A stretch of 64,000 nucleotides of DNA from Pullulanibacillus camelliae (GTDB taxonomy: Bacteria > Bacillota > Bacilli > Bacillales > Sporolactobacillaceae). The stretch lies in NCBI RefSeq assembly GCF_014642655.1, contig NZ_BMIR01000003.1, forward strand, positions 186,001 to 250,000, in the 5' to 3' direction. Shown here piece by piece: positions 26,061 to 35,311 of this stretch; the first letter of the stretch is position 1; each line of letters begins with the position of its first letter. Made by a program: the position numbers and the translations under genes. The notes beneath the pieces are model-generated. The model was not told the DNA's origin, did no database searches, and was given only the letters and a program-made list of their open reading frames with translations.

Positions 26061-27014
26061 ATGGCACATTCACATGGACATGACCATAATCATGCCCATC
26101 AGGCAAACAAAAAAGCTTTACTCATTAGCTTTATTTTAACGACGGCCTATATGATTGCTGAGGCCATTGGTGGATTTTTAGCGCATAGCTTGGCCCTTTT
26201 ATCCGATGCAGGGCATATGTTAAGTGATGCGGTGTCACTGGCTGTTGGATTGGTTGCCTTTATATTTGGTGAGAAGCTTGCGACCTGGGATAAGACATTT
26301 GGTTATAAACGCTTTGAGATCTTGGCAGCACTATTTAATGGAGCAGTTTTGATCATTATTTCCATACTTATTATCATTCAAGCGATCCGGCGCTTTTTTG
26401 CTCCAGAAGGTGTAGACGGTATAGGAATGTTGTGGATTGCCTGCATCGGCCTTTTGATCAACATTATTGTAGCCTGGATTTTAATGAAGGGTGACACAAG
26501 CGAAAATCTTAATCTGCGTGCTGCATTTGCCCATGTCATGGGGGATCTTTTAGGTTCTGTTGGTGCGATCATTGCCTCCATTTTGATCATGCTTTTTGGT
26601 TGGGATTGGGCAGATCCGGTTGCCAGCCTTATTGTCAGCCTATTGATTCTTGTGAGTGGCTGGCGGGTGACAAGGGCCTCTGTTCATATTCTTATGGAGG
26701 GGGCACCAAGTGAATTGAAGATACAGGATATTATTGATACCGTGCAAGCCATTAAGGGCGTAAAAAATATTCATGATCTTCATGTTTGGTCAATCTCAAG
26801 TGGCATCAATGCATTATCTTGCCACGTTGTACTTGAAGGGGCGGAATCATTGAGCGAGAGCCAGAGCATCCTTCATGACATTGAACATACGCTTAGTCAC
26901 AAGGGAATTGGACACACTACCATTCAAATGGAGACGGCTGATCATGATCATGAAGACTCTATTCTTTGTTCGATAAAGTCGGAGGAGAATGGGCATCATC
27001 ACCATCATCATTAG
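26061..27014 (+). CDS. czcD: cation diffusion facilitator, Zn/Co/Cd exporter
   Basis: 317 residues, six membrane helices, with the HxxxD-type metal sites (LLSDAGHMLSDA; GDLLGS) and a C-terminal ferredoxin-like domain (IKGVKNIHDLHVWSISSG). Histidine-rich at both ends (HSHGHDHNHAHQ at the start, six His at the very end). It exports zinc, cobalt or cadmium against protons. GGGGAGA favours ATG 26061; an in-frame TTG 26046 lies within the leader. Promoter and operator are between it and czrA. Confidence 0.93.
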   Translation: MAHSHGHDHNHAHQANKKALLISFILTTAYMIAEAIGGFLAHSLALLSDAGHMLSDAVSLAVGLVAFIFGEKLATWDKTFGYKRFEILAALFNGAVLIIISILIIIQAIRRFFAPEGVDGIGMLWIACIGLLINIIVAWILMKGDTSENLNLRAAFAHVMGDLLGSVGAIIASILIMLFGWDWADPVASLIVSLLILVSGWRVTRASVHILMEGAPSELKIQDIIDTVQAIKGVKNIHDLHVWSISSGINALSCHVVLEGAESLSESQSILHDIEHTLSHKGIGHTTIQMETADHDHEDSILCSIKSEENGHHHHHH

Positions 27015-27064
27015 GAATAATCACTTTGAAGTTCACACATCCTAAGCGAGGGGGTGTTTGAAAA

Positions 27065-27196
27065 GTGAAGGAAAAGCAAAAAGGTTCACGGCAACAAGAA
27101 GAACGGCCGAAAGTAACATTAGACAAATCTCGTGGCTTGGGACGACCGCAAACGCCGCCACCACAACCAAAGGATTATGAAGAAATTGATTATTAG
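27065..27196 (+). CDS. small basic proline-rich protein, unknown
   Basis: 43 residues from GTG 27065, with GAGGGGGTG nine or more bases upstream. Lysine/glutamine-rich start and a PQTPPPQPKDYEEIDY end. No membrane segment. I do not recognise it. It lies 50 bp after czcD and ends before a strong terminator, so is probably in the same transcript. Confidence 0.55.
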   Translation: MKEKQKGSRQQEERPKVTLDKSRGLGRPQTPPPQPKDYEEIDY

Positions 27197-27240
27197 CAGA
27201 AAAGCGCGGCTGGGACAGAAGTATTCAGCTCATAGAGAAG

Positions 27241-27281
27241 TCGAACGCATTCACCACTTCAGCATGCGTTCGGCTTTTTGA
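27241..27281 (+). terminator. terminator after the czcD unit
   Basis: CGAACGCAT/ATGCGTTCG stem with a 13-base loop, then GCTTTTTG. Confidence 0.82.
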
Positions 27282-27289
27282 ATGAGTGA

Positions 27290-27860
27290 CGAAGTCCCCC
27301 GCCAAACACTTCGGCTTCCACACGGGCACGGCCTCAGGCGTACAATCAGGGGTCCCAAAAAAAAGTGTTCTTTACTTTTTGGGGTGGTATTGACGGGCTA
27401 GCTTCGGCTTGGTCACATGGATGTGACACTTAGCCAAAGGTCTTTAAGGATTCCCAAGTATTTATGATCAAGAAGCACCTGTTCCAGCGTCTTTCTCGGA
27501 ACAGCTCGAAGTTGACGTGAAGTAACGTTGGCATCTTTCTCGTAGGCGTCTCCGTATTTTGACTACACTTTTGTTTTCCTTAGCTCCTTTTAAAATTTTA
27601 TCGCTCGGTATTAGGGTAATCTCTTTTCGTTTTATCTCACCCTCTTAATTTTTTGATGGATAAGGATTAAGGAAGGGGAGGAGAGACTAACTGCAGGGAA
27701 TTTCCCCCAGTCCCTGTGGGGTGACATTTATTTTGTAATCGGTTACTATAAATAAATGAAATAGTCAAAATGATGAGTTAAAAAATACTCAGGAGGCTTG
27801 CCTAAATGGGGGGCACTGTGAGTATAATCATAAGTAAGAGGATCTTTAAGGTGGTGCAGA
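27290..27860. repeat. long non-coding gap with repeat C copy 4
   Basis: About 570 bp without a credible gene. 27440-27560 (AAGTATTTATGATCAAGAAG...CTGTTCCAGCGTCTTTCTCGGAACAGCTCGAAG...GAAGTAACG) matches 29345-29470 closely. 27300-27440 is decayed sequence with odd G/C runs. 27560-27860 is AT-rich and must hold the resA promoter. Confidence 0.55.
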
Positions 27861-28382
27861 ATGAAGAATAAAAGATTAAGATTATTCATGCGGACGGTAA
27901 TATTGTGCATCATTGTCATAGCGGTTGGCTACACCATTTTCCAAGTCGTAAAGAGCAAGGAAGCTGTTAAAGAGGGTGATAGTGCTCCCAATTTTGAGCT
28001 AAAGAACCTACAAGGGCATGAAGTGGAATTAAAGGATCTTCGCGGCAAGGGCGTGATGCTGAATTTTTGGGGTTCTTGGTGTAAGCCCTGCGAACAAGAA
28101 ATGCCTTTTATTGAAAAGGCCTATAAAAACAAACCCGCCAATGTTGAGATCTATGGAGTCAATATTGGTGATTCAAATCTAGTGGCTCAGAAATTCATGG
28201 AGCGTGTAGGAGCGACCTTTCCGACGTTATTAGATCATGATAAAGATATTTCCAAGGCTTATGCATTGACGGAAACGCCGACAACCTTCTTTATTGATAA
28301 GAATGGCAAAGTGATCAAGATGACACCAACGATGACAAGTGCTGAGGAAGTATCGCATTATTTAAATATGATTGCGCCTTAA
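27861..28382 (+). CDS. resA: membrane-anchored thiol-disulfide oxidoreductase ResA
   Basis: 173 residues: one N-terminal anchor (residues about 10-30), then a thioredoxin/AhpC-TSA fold on the outer side with [12 protein letters not shown] as redox motif and the cis-Pro loop TETPTTFF. ResA reduces the CXXCH cysteines of apo-cytochrome c. Its neighbour ccdA supplies the electrons. In B. subtilis resA heads resABCDE; here it is paired with ccdA instead. Confidence 0.9.
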   Translation: MKNKRLRLFMRTVILCIIVIAVGYTIFQVVKSKEAVKEGDSAPNFELKNLQGHEVELKDLRGKGVMLNFWGSWCKPCEQEMPFIEKAYKNKPANVEIYGVNIGDSNLVAQKFMERVGATFPTLLDHDKDISKAYALTETPTTFFIDKNGKVIKMTPTMTSAEEVSHYLNMIAP

Positions 28383-28408
28383 ATTATTCATGTTGGGGGA
28401 GAGCGCGA

Positions 28409-29119
28409 GTGGCAGATATCAATATCTTTTTGGCATTTGGAGCGGGCATACTCTCTTTCGTTTCTCCATGCACGCTTCCCTTATATCCCGGCTTTCTTTC
28501 CTACATAACGGGAGTATCGGTGAATGAGTTAAAGACAAACAATGGGATGCTCAAAAAACGTGCATTGCTCCATACATTACTCTTTCTGATTGGTTTTTTT
28601 ATTGTGTTTGCTGCGATCGGATGGTCAGCCACATTAGTAGGATCGTTTCTTAATCGTTATGATGATGCGATCCGTCAAATTGGAGCGATTTTAATCGTTG
28701 TCTTTGGCTTAATTATTCTAGGAGTATTCAAGCCTTCTTTTGTGATGAAGGATAGGCGCATTCATTTTACCAATCGTCCAGCGGGATTTTTAGGAACAGT
28801 ATTGATTGGCATGGGCTTTGCAGCTGGCTGGACGCCTTGTACAGGACCGATTTTGGCGGCTGTGTTTACTTTGGCATCGACTGCACCTGCTCAGGGCTTC
28901 TTATATATTCTCGTTTATGCCAGTGGCTTTGCAGTCCCTTTTTTTATCTTAGCTTTTTTCATTGGTCACTTAGCTTGGGTGAAAAAGTATAATGTCGCAT
29001 TCATGAAGATCGGTGGTGGGTTAATGATTTTTATGGGGGTTTTTCTTTACTTTGATTGGATGACAAGAATTTCCTCCTTCCTCACCAACCGGCTTTTTGG
29101 CGGATTTACTGGCTTTTGA
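28409..29119 (+). CDS. ccdA: cytochrome c biogenesis thiol reductant transporter CcdA
   Basis: 236 residues, six membrane helices. The two functional cysteines appear in [16 protein letters not shown] and [11 protein letters not shown]. CcdA carries reducing power from thioredoxin across the membrane to ResA. GTG 28409 follows GGGGGAG, 26 bases after resA. Confidence 0.93.
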   Translation: MADINIFLAFGAGILSFVSPCTLPLYPGFLSYITGVSVNELKTNNGMLKKRALLHTLLFLIGFFIVFAAIGWSATLVGSFLNRYDDAIRQIGAILIVVFGLIILGVFKPSFVMKDRRIHFTNRPAGFLGTVLIGMGFAAGWTPCTGPILAAVFTLASTAPAQGFLYILVYASGFAVPFFILAFFIGHLAWVKKYNVAFMKIGGGLMIFMGVFLYFDWMTRISSFLTNRLFGGFTGF

Positions 29120-29131
29120 ATTGATAAAAGA

Positions 29132-29168
29132 CAGGGCAGCCCTTGATTAGGGTGGCCCTGTTGTTTTT
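29132..29168 (+). terminator. terminator after ccdA
   Basis: CAGGGC...GCCCTG outer stem with an inner CCCT/AGGG, then TTGTTTTT. Repeat A remnant begins three bases later. Confidence 0.85.
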
Positions 29169-29170
29169 AA

Positions 29171-29580
29171 GAGATCAGAAAGGATAAAATTTTTGGTCAG
29201 CAGAACGGTGTGGATCTCCACTCCAGAGCACTCGCTTTCCTCATGCTCACACGATGTGGGTAGGGTCGGCGTTGTCACAGGACGTGACGTTTTTAGTCGA
29301 TCGTCCTGAGTGGCCTCAGCTTATTTTGGAATGGATGAATGGTATTCTAAGTATTTATGAATAAAGACCCCTGTTCCTGAGTCTACAAGTATGGCTTCGA
29401 AGTCAGCTTTCTCGGAAAAACTCGAAGTGTATTCTGAAGTAACGCTGGCCCTGTTCCCGAAGGAGCCAGAGCGCCTTCCATTCCGATCAACTGGGTTGCT
29501 GACCCTGCTTTTTGGGATTAAAATCTTATTCCGTGTTTTAATAAGGACCGGGCAAGCTTTTCGCTCGGTTTTTCTTAATG
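29171..29580 (+). repeat. Repeat A interrupted by repeat C
   Basis: The first 75 bp match the A start (GAGATCAGAAAGGATAAAAT, GCACTCGCTTTCC); the last 35 bp match the A end (GGACCGGGCAAGCTTTTCGC with a T-run). The middle at 29345-29470 is a C copy (CCTGTTCCTGAGTCTACAAG, TTCTCGGAAAAACTCGAAG). So a C-type element occupies the inside of an A element. Confidence 0.65.
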
Positions 29581-29592
29581 GGTCTTTGTCTA

Positions 29593-30372
29593 TTAAAAGC
29601 GTCCTGTCCATTGGGCAACGAGGATGATGATACCGAGTGCCCAGACATAGACGGCAAATAACTTTAGGGATTGCTTTTTGACAAAGCCGATCATCCAGCG
29701 AATCGCTAAATAGCCAAAAAAGGCAGAGGTTAGGGTAGCGATAAGCAGCGAGGGTAGGCTGATTTGCTGTGCAGTTCCTTCAAAGAGATCCTTGCACTGT
29801 AGAGCAACGGCCCCGGCGATAGCAGGTGTGGATAGGAGAAAAGAAAAATAAGCAGCGGTTTCTCTATCCAGCTTGCGAATAAGACTGGCGACAATGGTTG
29901 ACCCAGAGCGTGAAATAGCTGGGAAAATGGCACTGGCCTGGAAGCAACCAATGAATAGCGCATCAGTGACGGTAAGCTCGTTCATCTTTTTTCGTCCGGG
30001 TTTTAACGTTTCTGCAAACCACATCATTCCTCCTGTAATCAAGAACTCCCAACCGATCGTGACGCCAGACTTTGAAAGTGTGTCAAAGAAATCCTTAAAT
30101 AGAAGACCGAAGACAACTGCTGGAATGGTTCCAACAATTAAGAGTAAAGAGAGGCGACAAAAGGGACGTCGCAAAATCATGAGGATCTCTTCCTTGTAAA
30201 AAACTAGAATAGCGATGAGCGTCCCAAAGTGGAGCATTGTGTCCAAAAAAAGGCCAGCTTCATCTAACCCGAATAAATGGCGTCCAAGATAGAGATGCCC
30301 TGTACTAGATATCGGTAAGAATTCAGTGATTCCTTGTAAGAGTCCTAATATAAAGGCTTGAATAGTATTCAT
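29593..30372 (-). CDS. uppP: undecaprenyl-diphosphatase UppP (BacA family)
   Basis: 259 residues, about eight membrane helices. Conserved active-site segments GITEFLPISSTGHL and AISRSGSTI are intact. It dephosphorylates undecaprenyl pyrophosphate to recycle the lipid carrier and gives bacitracin tolerance. AAGGAGAC lies before ATG 30372. It is divergent from a sugar-nucleotide/undecaprenol glycosylation cassette, which uses the same carrier. Confidence 0.95.
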   Translation of the reverse strand: MNTIQAFILGLLQGITEFLPISSTGHLYLGRHLFGLDEAGLFLDTMLHFGTLIAILVFYKEEILMILRRPFCRLSLLLIVGTIPAVVFGLLFKDFFDTLSKSGVTIGWEFLITGGMMWFAETLKPGRKKMNELTVTDALFIGCFQASAIFPAISRSGSTIVASLIRKLDRETAAYFSFLLSTPAIAGAVALQCKDLFEGTAQQISLPSLLIATLTSAFFGYLAIRWMIGFVKKQSLKLFAVYVWALGIIILVAQWTGRF

Positions 30373-30628
30373 AGATAATGTCTCCTTCCAAGCTACTCTC
30401 CTTGTCCTATTTATATTAAAGGGTGGGTAAAGTTATTAAGGCTTTATTTAGAAAAGTTTTAATGGTTCATAGAAGGAATAAAGATATTTTCGGGCGGTGC
30501 TTCTTGATGCTTTACATTGAACTTGGCGCTAAAGGACAGGAACCATGCCCAATTTAGGATAAGTTACCTTTATGTGGATAATTTACTTTCCTTCTGCACA
30601 CTCTAGAAAAATGGAAAGGGTGAACTGC

Positions 30629-31555
30629 ATGAAAGGGATTATTTTAGCTGGCGGTAAAGGCACACGGCTGTACCCCTTAACATTGGTAAATAATAAGCAT
30701 TTATTGCCTGTTTACCAGAAACCAATGATCTATTATCCGCTCTCGGTTTTGATGCTAGCTGATATTCGTGACATTTTAATTATTACAACGCCGCAGGATC
30801 TCGAGCGCTTTCAAACACTGTTGGGTGATGGTAGTGCTTATGGCATCCGTCTTCAATATGCGGTTCAGGAGAAGCCTAATGGTATCGCTGAAGCCTTCCT
30901 TATTGGTGAATCATTTATTGCTGGCGATCAAGTGGCTTTAATATTAGGAGATAATATTTTTTATGGCCCGGGCTTTACACCGTTACTGCGCCGTGTCAAA
31001 CGACAATTAAAAGGGGCGACCGTCTTTGGTCATCGTGTTAAGGACCCCAGGCGATTTGGTGTTGTGGAGTTTGATGATCAAAAAAGAGTGCTTTCGATTG
31101 AAGAAAAGCCGGTCGAACCAAAATCAGACTTTGCGATTACTGGATTGTATTTTTATGATCATAACGTGGTTGATCTGGCGCGACAATTAAAGAAATCAGA
31201 ACGTGGTGAATTGGAGATCACGGATCTAAATGCTTTGTACTTACAGCAAAATCGTTTGAATGTGGAGTTGCTTGGACGTGGCTATGTCTGGATGGATGTT
31301 GGTACTCATGAAGCTCTGAATGAGGCCTCTGAATTCATTCGGCATATTGAGATGCGGCAAGGCTTCAAGGTGGGGTGTTTGGAGGAAATTTCCTATTATA
31401 TGAAAACGATGAGCAAGAAGGACCTCCTGCGCCATGCTGGTCGTTTTAAGAATGAATATGGAAGCTATCTTCTTGATATCGCTAAAAGGCAGCATGTCCA
31501 ACAATATTGGGAGGAACATGAGAGTCGGCGTGAGTGGATAGAGAATGCGAAATAA
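30629..31555 (+). CDS. rmlA: glucose-1-phosphate thymidylyltransferase (RmlA/RffH type)
   Basis: 308 residues. GIILAGGKGTRLYPLT nucleotide-binding start, NKHLLPVYQKPMIYYPLSVL, GDNIFYGPG and RRFGVVEFDD are RmlA signatures. It makes dTDP-glucose from dTTP and glucose-1-phosphate. GAAAGGGTG sets ATG 30629, not the upstream open frame. First of five co-directional genes. rmlB, needed for the next step to the 4-keto-6-deoxy sugar, is not in this window. Confidence 0.9.
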   Translation: MKGIILAGGKGTRLYPLTLVNNKHLLPVYQKPMIYYPLSVLMLADIRDILIITTPQDLERFQTLLGDGSAYGIRLQYAVQEKPNGIAEAFLIGESFIAGDQVALILGDNIFYGPGFTPLLRRVKRQLKGATVFGHRVKDPRRFGVVEFDDQKRVLSIEEKPVEPKSDFAITGLYFYDHNVVDLARQLKKSERGELEITDLNALYLQQNRLNVELLGRGYVWMDVGTHEALNEASEFIRHIEMRQGFKVGCLEEISYYMKTMSKKDLLRHAGRFKNEYGSYLLDIAKRQHVQQYWEEHESRREWIENAK

Positions 31556-31588
31556 GAAAGAAGTCTAGGGATAGAGGATGGAGAATGC

Positions 31589-32563
31589 ATGAATCCAACC
31601 ATATCAGTAGTCACCCCTGTTTACGGGTGTGACGGGTGTCTTAAAGAACTTTATACTCGTATCAAACAAGCTGTAGAAGCCATTAGTCCCTCCTTTGAAA
31701 TTATTATGGTGAATGATGAAAGTCCTGATCCATCGTGGCAGACGATCCAGGCGCTGGCGAAGAAGGATGCTCGGGTGAAGGGGATTGCGTTGTCTCGAAA
31801 TTTTGGTCAGCATTCCGCAATCACTGCTGGCTTGGATTATTCGACAGGGGACTGGGTTGTGGTCATGGATTGTGATCTCCAAGATCAGCCTGAAGAAATT
31901 AAATCTTTGTATTATAAAGCGCAGGAAGGCTACGATATCGTTTTTGCTCGCCGAGCTAAGCGTAAGGATACGTGGCTTAAGCGTATGCAATCTAAGCTCT
32001 TTTATAAAGTCTATGATTATTTTACAGAAGGCACTACGGACGCTTCCATTGCTAATTTTAGTATTTGCTCACGTTCTGTCGTCGACCAGCTTTGTTTGTT
32101 AAGAGAAAAAAGCCGTTCCTACCCTTTGTTTTTAAAATGGTTGGGGTTTAAGTGGACGGTGATTGATGTGAAACATGCAGCCCGTGGAGAAGGAAAATCA
32201 AGCTATAATTGGTCGAAGCTCATCAACCTTGCGATTGATAGCATTGTTTCGCAGTCAAATAAGCCGCTTCGTCTCTCGATTACGTTCGGCTTTGGCATTG
32301 CGCTATTTTCATTGATTTACGGTCTGTTTTTAATCTATAAGTATTTCTTTTTGTACCAGCCCGTTGCAGGTTGGACAAGTGTGATGGTATCGCTGTATTT
32401 TTTGGGAGGGCTCACTTTTGCCAATTTAGGTATTATTGGTCTTTATATTGGCAAAATTTTTGATGAGACAAAAGATCGTCCGTTATATGTTGTTCGAACG
32501 AAAATTGGATTTGATCAAGGCTATGAGCCCTTGCTGACCACGCATGAAAAGAAGAAGGGATAA
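31589..32563 (+). CDS. GT2 polyprenyl-phosphate glycosyltransferase (GtrB/ArnC type)
   Basis: 324 residues: a GT-A domain (TPVYGCDGCLKEL, NDESPDPSW, VVMDCDLQDQPEEI with DxD) followed by two C-terminal membrane helices (about residues 232-255 and 267-290), the form of enzymes that put one sugar on undecaprenyl phosphate (DPM1/GtrB/ArnC group). In this cassette the likely sugar is the dTDP-activated 4-acetamido-4,6-dideoxyhexose. The sugar identity is inferred from neighbours. Confidence 0.88.
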   Translation: MNPTISVVTPVYGCDGCLKELYTRIKQAVEAISPSFEIIMVNDESPDPSWQTIQALAKKDARVKGIALSRNFGQHSAITAGLDYSTGDWVVVMDCDLQDQPEEIKSLYYKAQEGYDIVFARRAKRKDTWLKRMQSKLFYKVYDYFTEGTTDASIANFSICSRSVVDQLCLLREKSRSYPLFLKWLGFKWTVIDVKHAARGEGKSSYNWSKLINLAIDSIVSQSNKPLRLSITFGFGIALFSLIYGLFLIYKYFFLYQPVAGWTSVMVSLYFLGGLTFANLGIIGLYIGKIFDETKDRPLYVVRTKIGFDQGYEPLLTTHEKKKG

Positions 32564-32575
32564 GGAGCTAGAGCT

Positions 32576-33250
32576 GTGGAGGATTTTAAAGAAACGCCTT
32601 GGGATCGACAGGTGTATGGCCTGCCAACGTATGAGCTCATACGGCCCACCGAGGAAAATTTAAAAAGGACAGAGCAGCTTACAGGACATTTTACAGTAAG
32701 GGTTCATCCACTCGTGTCCAAAAAGCTCTTACATCGGTATGGCTTTTACTACTGTGACACTTTAATTGAGCCGATTTGCCGCTCGGATGCCTTTCAGCCA
32801 ATCTTTGATAGTCGTGTGTCGGTGATGCATGCGCAAACCACTGATCATTTAGTTCAATTTTGTCTTGATACTTTTAAATATGATCGTTTCCACAGGGATT
32901 TTAATCTTGATCCTGAAAAGGGTGATATCCGTTATGCAAATTGGCTACAATCTCTTGCCGCAGAAGGCCGGGTACTCACTTTAAAGTTTGAAGATATATC
33001 TGTTGGCTTTTTTGCTTATAGGGAAAATCAGATTCTTCTTCATGCTATAGGGCAAGCGTTTCAAGGGCAGGGTCTTGGAAAATACTTATGGAGCGCAGCC
33101 TGCCAAATGCTGTTTAGTGAGGGGTATCAAGAGATTAAAAGCTCTGTATCCGCTGCAAATTTAGCCATAGTTAACGTCTATCGGCAGCTAGGTTTTTCTT
33201 TTAAGCATCCTGTTGATATTTATCATAAATACCGACCAGCACAATTATAA
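32576..33250 (+). CDS. GNAT acetyltransferase, WecD-like
   Basis: 224 residues. N-terminal extension and a C-terminal GNAT fold with the acetyl-CoA loop IGQAFQGQGLGKYLW and the SAANLAIVNVYRQLGF segment. Size and place beside a WecE-like transaminase match WecD, which acetylates dTDP-4-amino-4,6-dideoxygalactose. GTG 32576 follows AAGGAG, 13 bases after the GT2 gene. Confidence 0.75.
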   Translation: MEDFKETPWDRQVYGLPTYELIRPTEENLKRTEQLTGHFTVRVHPLVSKKLLHRYGFYYCDTLIEPICRSDAFQPIFDSRVSVMHAQTTDHLVQFCLDTFKYDRFHRDFNLDPEKGDIRYANWLQSLAAEGRVLTLKFEDISVGFFAYRENQILLHAIGQAFQGQGLGKYLWSAACQMLFSEGYQEIKSSVSAANLAIVNVYRQLGFSFKHPVDIYHKYRPAQL

Positions 33251-33262
33251 GGAGAGAATGCT

Positions 33263-33628
33263 GTGGGTTATATCTATATTCTTGGCACCATTGCCTTTAC
33301 TGTCTATGGCCAGCTCGTCCTTAAGTGGCGAATGAATCGGGTTGATACGTTGCCTCCAGGACTACTGGAGAAGCTATTTATCCTTTTTAAAATGATCATG
33401 GACCCCTTTGTTTTTTCGGGCTTAGCCGCTGCGTTCCTGGCCTCTCTATTTTGGATGGCGGCAATGACGAAGTTTGAACTGAGCTATGCTTATCCTTTTA
33501 TGAGTCTGTCCTTTCTCGCTGTGTTCATCTTGTCCATTGTGTTATTTCATGAAGCTCTTACTTGGCAAAAAGGGATTGGCCTTGCCTGTGTCATTCTAGG
33601 CATTGCGATTTCTAGCCAAGGGGCTTAA
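33263..33628 (+). CDS. SMR/EamA-type four-helix transporter, ArnE-like
   Basis: 121 residues with four membrane helices; AYPFMSLSFLAVFILSIVLFHE is the typical SMR/ArnE core. Between a polyprenyl glycosyltransferase gene and sugar-nucleotide genes, it fits a flippase for the undecaprenyl-phosphate sugar. Drug transport is the alternative for the family but less likely here. AAGGAGAG precedes GTG 33263. Confidence 0.75.
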   Translation: MGYIYILGTIAFTVYGQLVLKWRMNRVDTLPPGLLEKLFILFKMIMDPFVFSGLAAAFLASLFWMAAMTKFELSYAYPFMSLSFLAVFILSIVLFHEALTWQKGIGLACVILGIAISSQGA

Positions 33629-33653
33629 AAAAACAAAAAGAAGGTGCATCGCT

Positions 33654-34811
33654 TTGATTCCATTTAATCGACCAGCAGTCACTGGGCGTGAAGCCCTCTA
33701 CGTTAGTGAAGCGATTAATAGCCGCCAAATCTGTGGGGACGGGCGCTTTACATTTCTTTGTCAAAAATGGCTTTCTGAACAAACAGGCTGCCCCCATGTG
33801 TTGTTAACCCCCTCCTGTACCCACGCCTTAGAAATGTGTGCTGTACTGATGGAGCTAAAGGAGGGAGACGAGGTGATTCTGCCTTCGTATACCTTCTCAT
33901 CTACAGCTAATGCCTTTGCTTTACGAGGAGCACAGTTAGTATTCGTCGATATCTGCCCTGAAACGATGAATATGGATCCTGAAGCTGTGGAGGCAGCGAT
34001 TAACGAAAAGACGAAGGCAATTATTGCGGTCCATTATGCTGGCGTTTCCTGTGATATGTCCCGGTTAATGGGTCTTGCTGATCGCTATAAGTTATTTGTC
34101 ATTGAAGATGCTGCCCAAGGTGTCATGAGCACTTACATGGGGAAGTCCTTAGGAACAATTGGTCATCTGGGCTGCTATAGCTTTCATGAGACGAAGAATG
34201 TGACAAGTGGAGAAGGAGGGGCTCTGCTTATCAATGATCCAACACTGCTGGAACGCGCAGAGATTATTCGGGAAAAAGGTACAAATCGCAAGCGCTTTTT
34301 GAATGGTTCTGTCGATAAGTATTCATGGGTGGATATCGGCTCATCTTTTTTACCTAGTGAGCTCAATGCTGCCTTCCTTTATGCGCAGCTTGAAGGGATT
34401 GAACGCATACATCAAAAGCGGATGAATCTGTGGAAGCATTACTATAGAGGCCTTCTTACCTTAAAGGAAAAAGGAATATTAGAATTGCCGACTATTCCTG
34501 AGTTATGCGAGCATAATGCTCATATGTTTTACATTAAGGTGAAGGATGAAGAGGAAAGAAAAACGATGATTGCTTTTTTAAAGCAACGCGGTATTGCAGC
34601 TGCCTTTCATTATAACCCTTTACATAGTGCCTTGGCGGGGAGGCAATTTGGACGATTTCATGGTGAGGACCGTTTTACGACTAAGGAGAGTGAACGCTTG
34701 CTCCGATTGCCTCTTTATTTTGATCTTAACTCTAGTGATGTCCAATTTATTGTCGAGCATATTCACGACTTTTATGGAATTAAAAGTAAGGCAGAAATGC
34801 ATATAGTTTAG
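33654..34811 (+). CDS. sugar-nucleotide transaminase, WecE-like (DegT/DnrJ/EryC1/StrS)
   Basis: 385 residues. IPFNRPAVTGREALYV start, CTHALEMCAVL, SYTFSSTANAFALRGA and the PLP lysine in SFHETKNVTSGEGGA are the WecE pattern. It transaminates dTDP-4-keto-6-deoxyglucose to the 4-amino-4,6-dideoxyhexose. AAGGTG 7 bases before TTG 33654 sets the start. Last of the cassette, followed by spore gene tlp. Confidence 0.88.
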   Translation: MIPFNRPAVTGREALYVSEAINSRQICGDGRFTFLCQKWLSEQTGCPHVLLTPSCTHALEMCAVLMELKEGDEVILPSYTFSSTANAFALRGAQLVFVDICPETMNMDPEAVEAAINEKTKAIIAVHYAGVSCDMSRLMGLADRYKLFVIEDAAQGVMSTYMGKSLGTIGHLGCYSFHETKNVTSGEGGALLINDPTLLERAEIIREKGTNRKRFLNGSVDKYSWVDIGSSFLPSELNAAFLYAQLEGIERIHQKRMNLWKHYYRGLLTLKEKGILELPTIPELCEHNAHMFYIKVKDEEERKTMIAFLKQRGIAAAFHYNPLHSALAGRQFGRFHGEDRFTTKESERLLRLPLYFDLNSSDVQFIVEHIHDFYGIKSKAEMHIV

Positions 34812-34815
34812 GCTT

Positions 34816-34845
34816 TGAATCCACAATAGAATAGAATCCATTACA
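34816..34845 (+). promoter_or_regulatory. candidate SigG/SigF promoter of tlp
   Basis: TGAATC (34816-34821), 17-base spacer, CATTACA (34839-34845), near the SigG consensus TGAATA-N17/18-CATACTA. tlp is forespore-expressed in B. subtilis. Confidence 0.4.
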
Positions 34846-34873
34846 TTTTACCGTTAAAGGAGGCGTAATCCAA

Positions 34874-35101
34874 ATGAAACATGATCATACTCCGAAGCCC
34901 GATGATCGGAGTGATAATGTAGAAAAATTGCAGGAGCACATTCAAAATACAATTGAAAATATTGAAGCGGCAGAAGAAACTCTTCAAAGTGGTGATATTG
35001 CTGGCCGTGATCGGCAAGCTGTAGAAGCAAAGAATCATCGTCGGGAAGAGGCCATCGAGGGCATGCGTAAAGAAATTATTGATGAAGCGCATGATCATTA
35101 A
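34874..35101 (+). CDS. tlp: small acid-soluble spore protein Tlp
   Basis: 75 residues. KPDDRSDNVEKLQEHIQNTI and the EAKNHRREEAIEGMRKEI tail are Tlp signatures. A minor SASP of the spore core. AAAGGAGG precedes the start. Followed by a terminator-like hairpin. Confidence 0.93.
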   Translation: MKHDHTPKPDDRSDNVEKLQEHIQNTIENIEAAEETLQSGDIAGRDRQAVEAKNHRREEAIEGMRKEIIDEAHDH

Positions 35102-35111
35102 GGCAGATTGT

Positions 35112-35146
35112 GGGCCAAGCCGAAACGCTTGGCTCTCTCATTATTT
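35112..35146 (+). terminator. terminator-like hairpin after tlp
   Basis: GCCAAGC/GCTTGGC stem with loop CGAAAC, followed by the weak T-rich tail TCTCTCATTATTT. Confidence 0.6.
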
Positions 35147-35311
35147 GAACGCCCATAGTGATTTGGTAAGCCCCTCTAACAAAACGCTTTGTCGAAATAG
35201 CTAAGTCCATGTAAGTTGCCCACTAGTTTTGTCAAAACGATTGCATTTTTAATCGACTCTATTCATAATAATTGAGGTTGAGTTAAAATGAAAGAATAGA
35301 GGGGTAGGGTA

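Noticed and set aside
30450-30490. SigB-like GTTTTA-N13-GGAATA before the rmlA cassette
   Set aside because: Both boxes deviate from consensus (GTTTAA, GGGTAT) and the region is AT-rich; not strong enough to claim.
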